From an uncultured bacterium (lineage in GTDB: Bacteria; Patescibacteriota; Saccharimonadia; Saccharimonadales; Saccharimonadaceae), in assembly GCA_938045655.1 (NCBI GenBank), contig CALIMO010000106.1:1-6995 (forward strand): a stretch of 6,995 nt of DNA, written 5' to 3'. This document shows positions 1-4,765 of this stretch, one piece after another (position 1 is the first letter of the stretch; each line of letters starts with the position of its first letter). Made by a program: the position numbers and the translations under genes. The notes beneath the pieces were generated by a model. It was given only the letters and a program-made list of their open reading frames with translations, had not been told where the DNA came from and made no database searches.

Positions 1-794
1 TTTAGTGGTTTTACCGTTTCGAAAGCCAAAGATTGAAATTGATTATGAATGTGATCTTTGTGATCATGCTTATGATCTTTACTTTTCTCTTTATTCTTTT
101 GTTCGGATTTTTGCCAAGAAAAAATTAAATCAGGATTAATTTTTGAGTTTTGACTTTCAATAATTGGTGAATTTGGGTTTAATTTTCTAATGAATTCACG
201 GATTTCTTGAATTTTATTTTTTGAAATTAAGTCGGTTTTATTTAAAACGATAATATCGCTAGCTTTGAGACATTTTTTAAAATGTGTTGGAAAATCTTTC
301 TTAGAATTTTCGAAATTTTGAGCATCGATTAAATAAATATTTCCACCGAAATAAGAATATTGATTTCCAGAATATCGCAGGGTTTTAAGCAAATCGTAAG
401 GTTCAGCAATTCCACTAGCTTCAATTATGATCGCATCAAGCAGTGAATCTTTATTTGCTAATTTCGAAAGTGGTTCGCTTAATCCGTTGTCACCAATCAT
501 ACAGCAAATACAGCCATTGCTAAGCTCAATTTTTTGCTCATTGATCCCATTAGAAATCAATTTACTGTCGATATTTATTATGCCAAAATCATTCACAATT
601 GCACCAATTTTTAGATTTGGGCTTGATTTTAAAAGGTGGTTTAAAAGTGTAGTTTTGCCTGAGCCTAAAAAGCCAGAAATCATTATAACTGGAATTTTTC
701 GATTTTTTTGTTTTTTTGCTTTAATTTCTGTTTTTGAAAAATCGTCAAAAATATCTTTCGAAAAGTTTGAAATGTCAAAATCTTCATTATTCAT
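1..794 (-). CDS. CobW/COG0523 family (G3E) metal-chaperone GTPase, N-terminal 264 residues, cut by window edge
   Basis: The minus strand is open from an ATG at 794-792 to the left edge, giving 264 codons without a stop; an in-frame TAA four codons upstream makes this the first possible start. Motifs seen: Walker A GFLGSGKTT (residues 41-49), the family signature GCICC (94-98, metal-binding CxCC), ExSG (125-128) as Walker B, NKTD (185-188) for guanine specificity, and a His-rich stretch at about 240-250 with alternating His and Asp. COG0523 proteins are cytoplasmic GTPases that deliver zinc, cobalt or other metals to client enzymes; CxCC plus a His-rich linker fits zinc handling, but the metal and client cannot be read here. 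The C-terminal CobW domain lies outside the window. Oddities: a charged extension of about 32 residues precedes the GTPase fold, and the usual NEFGE switch segment reads NDFGI (68-72). No Shine-Dalgarno sequence is visible, so the mRNA may be leaderless. Confidence 0.93.
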   Translation of the reverse strand, partial: MNNEDFDISNFSKDIFDDFSKTEIKAKKQKNRKIPVIMISGFLGSGKTTLLNHLLKSSPNLKIGAIVNDFGIINIDSKLISNGINEQKIELSNGCICCMIGDNGLSEPLSKLANKDSLLDAIIIEASGIAEPYDLLKTLRYSGNQYSYFGGNIYLIDAQNFENSKKDFPTHFKKCLKASDIIVLNKTDLISKNKIQEIREFIRKLNPNSPIIESQNSKINPDLIFSWQKSEQKNKEKSKDHKHDHKDHIHNQFQSLAFETVKPL

Positions 795-800
795 AAAACC

Positions 801-829
801 AGTTTAACAGATTTTTAGAAAGCCTGCAA
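801..829 (-). promoter_or_regulatory. Putative promoter of the CobW-like gene (leaderless geometry)
   Basis: Read on the minus strand: -35 TTGCAG (829-824), 17-bp spacer, extended -10 TGT-TAAACT (809-801). Only six bases separate the -10 from the ATG, so transcription should begin at or next to the start codon. The -10 matches TATAAT at four of six positions and the -35 at three of six. The spacing is the same as at recG, which supports the call. Confidence 0.5.
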
Positions 830-837
830 GATTTGCA
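825..837. repeat. Inverted repeat TGCAA-N3-TTGCA over both divergent -35 elements
   Basis: A 5-bp perfect inverted repeat with a 3-base centre (TGCAA gat TTGCA). Its left arm falls in the -35 of the leftward CobW-gene promoter and its right arm in the -35 of the rightward promoter. A protein bound here could affect both promoters. A related repeat lies at 869-881. The operator role is inferred, and such short repeats arise by chance fairly often. Confidence 0.4.
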
Positions 838-861
838 TTTTTAGAGAATATATGGTATAAT
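833..861 (+). promoter_or_regulatory. Sigma70-type promoter with extended -10 for the membrane-protein gene
   Basis: -35 TTGCAT (833-838), 17-bp spacer, consensus -10 TATAAT (856-861) preceded by TGG (853-855), giving a full extended -10. The transcript should start near 868, leaving a leader of about 40 bases. The promoter diverges from that of the CobW-like gene, with only three bases between the two -35 hexamers. Confidence 0.75.
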
Positions 862-868
862 TTGAAAG

Positions 869-881
869 TTGCATTTTGCAA
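869..881. repeat. Inverted repeat TTGCA-N3-TGCAA at the start of the rightward transcript
   Basis: A 5-bp perfect inverted repeat with a TTT centre, at about +1 to +14 of the predicted transcript. It uses the same half-site as the repeat at 825-837, in the opposite arrangement; the two centres are 44 bp apart. It could be an operator, but that is inference from position and repetition only. Confidence 0.35.
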
Positions 882-895
882 AGAAATTTTAGAAA

Positions 896-902
896 GAGGT
901 GA
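896..902 (+). promoter_or_regulatory. Shine-Dalgarno GAGGTGA that decides the start at 908
   Basis: GAGGTGA is complementary to the usual 16S rRNA 3' end and lies five bases before the ATG at 908. The in-frame GTG at 899 is part of this ribosome binding site, so it is unlikely to be the start. Confidence 0.8.
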
Positions 903-907
903 AATCT

Positions 908-1642
908 ATGAAGATTTCGAGAGTAGTTGTAATGGAAAACCTGAATAATGGTAAGAGTGAAGAAGCTAAGCTAAACACGAAGGAAATTCGTGAATTTAGC
1001 TTTCCGAAAAAGGACTATATTATCAATAAGGTATTTATTGATAATCTGTGGCTAAAAATTGCGCTTATTGTGTGGGTTTTGGTCTTGAGCGTTCTATTGG
1101 TGCTCGCAAAAATTAGTCAGAGTTATGGATTTTTATCAATATTAATATTGATAAGTTTAATAACAATAACGATTATTGCTAATTTTCAAATCGCTAGATT
1201 ATACTTCTTCAGCGAGGAGAAAAATCGCAACATCGGGAAAAGACTAATAGCTAGCTGGGTGTGGGCTTCTGATAAAAAAGTTAAATTACCTAAGAACTAT
1301 ACGGAAGCGGATAAAAGAGCTTTTAGCTTTATAAAGAAAGCTTTAAGAGAGATAAATAAATTCGCAATCAGATTCTATTTATCTCATTTAATTGCCGTCT
1401 TAGCATTATCGTTTATAATAGTGCTTTTAATAATTGAAAACCAGCCAGATGAAAGAGCGTCTATTTTTGTCGTAGGGATATGGATTTTTACGGAGTTTTG
1501 TCTCTGGATAATCCGTTATTTCATCAGAGCAAAAGCGGAAGCGAACTATAGTATCGATCTAATAGATGATGATAGCACGAAGGAGAGTGCTGTATTGGAA
1601 GTTAAATTTTCTTTAAATGGCAATTATGTCATTGAAGAATAG
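908..1642 (+). CDS. Unrecognised membrane protein, four predicted transmembrane helices (244 aa)
   Basis: I do not recognise the family. The start is the ATG at 908, five bases after a strong Shine-Dalgarno, rather than the in-frame GTG at 899. There is a polar, charged N-terminus (1-46), then hydrophobic helices at about 47-67, 75-99, 157-177 and 184-206, so two hairpin-like pairs. They are separated by a basic loop of about 57 residues (100-156) rich in Lys and Arg, which by the positive-inside rule is probably cytoplasmic along with both ends. The tail (207-244) is polar with a run of three Asp at 220-222. No signal peptide cleavage site or catalytic motif is evident. Codon use stands out: 14 ATA codons for Ile and 8 of 11 Arg codons are AGA, both rare in the rnj gene downstream. 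It has its own promoter and terminator. Function is unknown; recent acquisition is possible but not shown. Confidence 0.8.
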   Translation: MKISRVVVMENLNNGKSEEAKLNTKEIREFSFPKKDYIINKVFIDNLWLKIALIVWVLVLSVLLVLAKISQSYGFLSILILISLITITIIANFQIARLYFFSEEKNRNIGKRLIASWVWASDKKVKLPKNYTEADKRAFSFIKKALREINKFAIRFYLSHLIAVLALSFIIVLLIIENQPDERASIFVVGIWIFTEFCLWIIRYFIRAKAEANYSIDLIDDDSTKESAVLEVKFSLNGNYVIEE

Positions 1643-1671
1643 ATTAAGCTCGCTCATCAAAGAAAAAACGG

Positions 1672-1703
1672 CCCTGCTAAATATGCAGGGTTTTATTTTT
1701 TTT
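1672..1703 (+). terminator. Intrinsic terminator after the membrane-protein gene
   Basis: Perfect 6-bp stem CCCTGC (1672-1677) / GCAGGG (1685-1690) with a 7-base loop, followed by a T-rich tract interrupted by one A (1691-1703). An A-run lies just upstream of the stem. The hairpin starts about 30 bases after the TAG stop. Confidence 0.88.
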
Positions 1704-1720
1704 CGAAAATCTGGTATAAT
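1692..1720 (+). promoter_or_regulatory. Extended -10 promoter for the helical-protein gene, overlapping the terminator tail
   Basis: TGG-TATAAT at 1712-1720 is identical to the extended -10 of the gene before. At a 17-bp spacing the -35 position is TTTATT (1692-1697), a weak match lying inside the terminator's T-tract, so the extended -10 probably carries most of the activity. The expected start is near 1727, giving a leader of about 27 bases. Confidence 0.72.
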
Positions 1721-1740
1721 ATTTATATTCTACACATTTT

Positions 1741-1746
1741 GGAGGT
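1741..1746 (+). promoter_or_regulatory. Shine-Dalgarno GGAGGT that decides the start at 1754
   Basis: A consensus GGAGGT seven bases before the ATG at 1754. An in-frame TTG at 1739 overlaps this site and so is not a credible start. Confidence 0.85.
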
Positions 1747-1753
1747 AATAAAA

Positions 1754-2470
1754 ATGTTATATGAAGTTCTTTTTAAAGAGGAAAGCGAAGATTATTTGCA
1801 TCTCCGTCCATTAGTATCAGACACTCGGAGAGCGTTAAAAGCAATCAGTGATTGTGATATTGAAGAGTTACAGAATGTTTTATATATCGCAGAAAATTTT
1901 CATAGCGATAAGAAGTATGATAAAGACTATGAAATTATGCGAGATAAGCTGCAGAGAATTTTGGATTTTATAAAAAAATTTAATGAACACTTCAATAGAA
2001 GTGTTGATAAAAACTCTCTGAAGATTCTGGAATATAAAGAATCTGCCATTGTTGAAAATATCATCAGCTTAATCACGCAAGATGATCAGCTTGGAATTGA
2101 AGAGGTCGTGGTAATTCTCCAATCATTAAAGCCTATTGTTGATAGGCTAGTTATTAGAAGTGAAGAGCCAATGGCCAATATTTATTCCACAGGATTGGAT
2201 ATCTGTGAAAGATATAATACCTATGGTATAAATTTTGCGATTATTATCAGTAGCAATTACAAATGGTCTATCGAGTATTTTATAAGAGGATGTAATCCTC
2301 GTCTTGACAACATAGTTAAAAATGGTATTTCTTCGATTTTACGTTCGAAGAAAGAAATAAAAAAACTTGATAATGGGTTAAAGAAAGATGTAAAACTAGC
2401 CTATAAAGCTCTTATTGAAAAGAAATATAGGTTTAGTCTAGTCGAGAGATACCGTGCTTTGTTTTTATAA
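1754..2470 (+). CDS. Unrecognised, mainly alpha-helical soluble protein (238 aa)
   Basis: I do not recognise the family. The ATG at 1754 is chosen because a consensus GGAGGT lies seven bases upstream. The sequence has no signal peptide and no convincing membrane segment. It is rich in charged residues, and its pattern suggests helices through most of its length: a Lys/Glu/Asp-rich first half (about 1-100), a more hydrophobic middle (100-135, including VVVIL at 118-122), a segment with several aromatic residues and three Cys in the protein (C34, C151, C180), and a basic C-terminus (197-234) rich in Lys and Arg. No nuclease, NTPase, helix-turn-helix or toxin motif is evident. Arg codons are mostly AGA/AGG (9 of 15), as in the preceding gene and unlike rnj. 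It has its own promoter and terminator, so it is transcribed separately although it sits with the membrane-protein gene. A functional link between the two is inference. Confidence 0.78.
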   Translation: MLYEVLFKEESEDYLHLRPLVSDTRRALKAISDCDIEELQNVLYIAENFHSDKKYDKDYEIMRDKLQRILDFIKKFNEHFNRSVDKNSLKILEYKESAIVENIISLITQDDQLGIEEVVVILQSLKPIVDRLVIRSEEPMANIYSTGLDICERYNTYGINFAIIISSNYKWSIEYFIRGCNPRLDNIVKNGISSILRSKKEIKKLDNGLKKDVKLAYKALIEKKYRFSLVERYRALFL

Positions 2471-2474
2471 TCTA

Positions 2475-2500
2475 GAGTCCCCTCGGGCTCTTTTTTATTT
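2475..2500 (+). terminator. Intrinsic terminator after the helical-protein gene
   Basis: Stem GAGTCC (2475-2480) / GGGCTC (2485-2490) with one T-G wobble and a 4-base loop, followed by TTTTTTATTT (2491-2500). It begins four bases after the TAA stop. Confidence 0.85.
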
Positions 2501-2527
2501 GACTTTAAACTTGAAATTTGATAAAAT
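2499..2527 (+). promoter_or_regulatory. Promoter of the RNase J gene
   Basis: -35 TTGACT (2499-2504, five of six), 17-bp spacer, -10 TAAAAT (2522-2527, five of six) with TGA directly before it, giving a TGn extended -10. The first two T's of the -35 are the last two of the upstream terminator's T-tract. The start should be near 2534, giving a leader of about 70 bases. Confidence 0.82.
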
Positions 2528-2548
2528 AGAAATACTAAAATATTACTT

Positions 2549-2584
2549 GTTCGAAAAATCCGACCTAAAAATAACTTTTCGAAC
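2549..2584 (+). repeat. 9-bp inverted repeat (possible leader hairpin) in the RNase J 5' untranslated region
   Basis: GTTCGAAAA (2549-2557) and TTTTCGAAC (2576-2584) are perfect inverted copies separated by 18 bases. In RNA they would form a 9-bp stem starting about 15 bases into the leader and ending 10 bases before the Shine-Dalgarno. No T-tract follows, so it is not a terminator. It may set mRNA stability or serve feedback by RNase J itself, but each arm also holds the TTCGAA word that is frequent throughout the window. Confidence 0.55.
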
Positions 2585-2594
2585 GCTTTAATTT

Positions 2595-2600
2595 AAGGAG
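2595..2600 (+). promoter_or_regulatory. Shine-Dalgarno AAGGAG of the RNase J gene
   Basis: AAGGAG lies four bases before the ATG at 2605. It supports that start and therefore the reality of the long basic N-terminal extension. Confidence 0.8.
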
Positions 2601-2604
2601 AAAA

Positions 2605-4680
2605 ATGACTGATAATTTTAATGAGAAGCAGGCTCGAAAGCGTGCTAACTTGCAGAAAAAAGCTCAAGATTTGCAAAAAAATCGAGATAAATATGTTGGG
2701 AATGCTAAAAAAGAAAGTAGCGAGAAGAACGCAAAAATTGCTCAAAAAGCTAAGAATATTTCAAAGCAAACTCGAGTTCAAAAATCTGACGCTAAAAAGG
2801 TGAATTTGCCAACAACAACGCGTCGTGGTGCGGTTGTGCGAGCTCAACGAATGATTTCGAATGACATTAATATGCGCGCAACTCAGCATATTGTTAATAT
2901 TCCTGTTAATAAATCACTCTTTAATGGTTTTAATGGCGAACAGCTAACAGCTTCTAAATTGAAAAAACTTCGCCCAGAAAAGGATAGCGTGCGAGTGATT
3001 CCGCTCGGTGGCTTGGGTGAATTTGGAATTGGTAAAAATATGTTCGCAATTGAATATATGGATGAAATTTTAGTGATTGATATGGGCTCGATTTTTCCGA
3101 ACGAAGACTACCCTGGTGTAAATTTCATGACGCCGGATATCACTTATCTAAAAGATAATATGCATAAAGTTAAGGCCGTTGCATTTACGCACGCTCACCT
3201 TGATCATATTGGTGCTGTCCGCCAGCTTTTACCTGAATTTGGAAATAATATTCCAATTTATGCAACTGATTTCACGATTGGAATGATTAAACGTCAGATG
3301 GAAGAGGCGGTTGTTGAAGTTTCACCAAATTATCAAATTGTTGATCCATTTAAGCATGAGCAAATTAGAATTTCGAAATATATGACGCTCGAATTTGTGC
3401 ATGTTTTGCACTCGATTCCTGGATGTGTGGCAATGGTTATTCGTACGCCAAATGGGAATATTGTTCATATGGGTGACTGGCGTTTCGAAAATGATCCGGT
3501 TGATACTCAATTCGATCTCCCACGGCTTGCTGAAATTGCGCAAACCGAAGGTGTTGATTTATTAATGAATGAAAGTACAAATATTGATACACCAGGAACG
3601 CACCCACACAGTGAATATTCAATTGGTGAAAGTGTTGGTGAAGTGATGACGGCGTATCCGCATGCACGATTGATTTTTTCTTGTTTTTCAAGCCAGATTT
3701 ACCGCCTACAATTAATTTTAGATGAAGCAGTAAAACATGATCGTAAGGTTGCGTTTGCTGGATTCTCAATGATTAATGCAATTGAAATTGCATTGAGGTC
3801 ACGAAAAATTAAAGTTCCAAAAGATGTTATTGTAAAAATGGAAGATATCGTGAAGCTTGATGATTCGAAAGTTACGATCGTCTGCACTGGCTCACAAGGT
3901 GAATTAAACGCTGTTCTAAACCGAATGGCAACTGGTGCTCATCGATTTGTTAAAATTAAAGCAACAGATGTTGTAGTATTTTCTTCGAGTCCGATTCCGG
4001 GAAATGAGCCTCGTGTGGCTTCAACTGTTGATGGGCTCTTGCGGGAAGGTGCTGGTGTAATTCAGCACGGTCGCGGTCATTATCACGGCATTGGCCCACT
4101 TCATCTTTCAGGGCATGCTTACTACGATGACCACGTTCGATTGGTGGAAACTATTCGCCCAAGAAATTACCTCCCAGTTCATGGTGAATTTTATATGCTC
4201 CAACATAATGCTGAAATGGCGCAGAAAGTTCTTGGATTAAAACGAGAAGAAATTCTTGTTGCTGACAGTGGTGATATCATTGAGCTTACAAAAGAAAAGA
4301 AAATTAAAAAAGGTGGTCGTGTCCATGTTGGTTCAATTCTTTATGATAACACTGGAAATACAGTCCATGATGCTGTTGTGAAAGACCGATTGCATATTTC
4401 AACTGAAGGTATTTTCATTATCGTGCTAACAATTAGCAAGAAAACTGGCCGACTTCTTAAAACGCCAGATGTGATTTCGCGTGGATTTGTTTATCTAAAA
4501 GATAGTGAAGAATTGATTGGTAAAATTCGTCATTATTTGCGGATTAAAATTGACCGCGAAGTTGAACGAAAAGTTGAAATTGCCGACATGAAACAAGAAA
4601 TCAAAGATGATATTTCGCACCTATTGTTTGATTCAACTGGTCATACGCCAATTGTTATTCCTGTTGTAAATAAAGTTTAA
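2605..4680 (+). CDS. rnj: Ribonuclease J (metallo-beta-lactamase/beta-CASP RNase), 691 aa with basic N-terminal extension
   Basis: RNase J is a cytoplasmic zinc-dependent ribonuclease with endonuclease and 5'-3' exonuclease activity, acting in mRNA decay and RNA maturation. The metallo-beta-lactamase core begins near residue 128 with the GGLGE strand (135-139). Metal-site motifs are HAHLDH (196-201), HSIPG (269-273), GD (290-291) and the C-terminal HLSGHA (500-505) and PVHGEF (524-529). The beta-CASP region includes CTGSQGE and SPIPGNE, and a C-terminal domain occupies about 580-691. The usual family length is about 550-600; the excess is a Lys/Arg/Gln-rich, probably disordered tail of about 125 residues that may bind RNA or partners. 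The start is fixed by AAGGAG four bases upstream. Oddities: GEFGIGKNM where the family usually has GEIGKNM, GFSM in place of GRSM, and SSQIYR in place of a typical ASNIHR. The gene has its own promoter and terminator. Arg codons are mostly CGN, and I saw no ATA codon. Confidence 0.97.
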   Translation: MTDNFNEKQARKRANLQKKAQDLQKNRDKYVGNAKKESSEKNAKIAQKAKNISKQTRVQKSDAKKVNLPTTTRRGAVVRAQRMISNDINMRATQHIVNIPVNKSLFNGFNGEQLTASKLKKLRPEKDSVRVIPLGGLGEFGIGKNMFAIEYMDEILVIDMGSIFPNEDYPGVNFMTPDITYLKDNMHKVKAVAFTHAHLDHIGAVRQLLPEFGNNIPIYATDFTIGMIKRQMEEAVVEVSPNYQIVDPFKHEQIRISKYMTLEFVHVLHSIPGCVAMVIRTPNGNIVHMGDWRFENDPVDTQFDLPRLAEIAQTEGVDLLMNESTNIDTPGTHPHSEYSIGESVGEVMTAYPHARLIFSCFSSQIYRLQLILDEAVKHDRKVAFAGFSMINAIEIALRSRKIKVPKDVIVKMEDIVKLDDSKVTIVCTGSQGELNAVLNRMATGAHRFVKIKATDVVVFSSSPIPGNEPRVASTVDGLLREGAGVIQHGRGHYHGIGPLHLSGHAYYDDHVRLVETIRPRNYLPVHGEFYMLQHNAEMAQKVLGLKREEILVADSGDIIELTKEKKIKKGGRVHVGSILYDNTGNTVHDAVVKDRLHISTEGIFIIVLTISKKTGRLLKTPDVISRGFVYLKDSEELIGKIRHYLRIKIDREVERKVEIADMKQEIKDDISHLLFDSTGHTPIVIPVVNKV

Positions 4681-4689
4681 TCTGTTTCG

Positions 4690-4716
4690 AAAATCGCTCA
4701 AAACGGGCGATTTTTT
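4690..4716 (+). terminator. Intrinsic terminator after rnj
   Basis: A 10-bp stem AAAATCGCTC (4690-4699) / GGGCGATTTT (4705-4714) with one T-G wobble and loop AAAAC, leading into a T6 run (4711-4716). It begins nine bases after the TAA stop and overlaps a TTTCGAAA word at 4685-4692. Confidence 0.9.
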
Positions 4717-4730
4717 ATTATTAACGAAAA

Positions 4731-4759
4731 TTGAAAAAAACTCCAAAAGATGCTAAAAT
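4731..4759 (+). promoter_or_regulatory. Promoter of recG, positioned for a leaderless mRNA
   Basis: -35 TTGAAA (4731-4736, five of six), 17-bp spacer, -10 TAAAAT (4754-4759, five of six) preceded by TGC for an extended -10. Six bases separate the -10 from the ATG at 4766, so transcription is expected to start on or beside the A of that codon. No Shine-Dalgarno is present. Confidence 0.82.
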
Positions 4760-4765
4760 TTAGTA

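Noticed and set aside
427..807. Plus-strand open frame of 126 codons
   Set aside because: It lies antisense to the CobW-like gene, whose minus-strand translation carries clear GTPase and CxCC motifs; the plus-strand frame has no ribosome binding site or recognisable motif.
899..907. GTG start three codons upstream for the membrane protein
   Set aside because: The GTG is inside the Shine-Dalgarno GAGGTGA that serves the ATG at 908.
1739..1753. TTG start five codons upstream for the helical protein
   Set aside because: The TTG overlaps the consensus GGAGGT serving the ATG at 1754.
908..2470. The unknown pair as a toxin-antitoxin or defence module
   Set aside because: Neither protein shows a nuclease, NTPase, DNA-binding or known effector motif, and the genes have separate promoters with a terminator between them, unlike typical toxin-antitoxin operons.
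3322..3887. Three minus-strand open frames within rnj, plus a short plus-strand frame at 2621-2803
   Set aside because: They overlap a complete, motif-rich RNase J frame and have no promoter, ribosome binding site or family features of their own.
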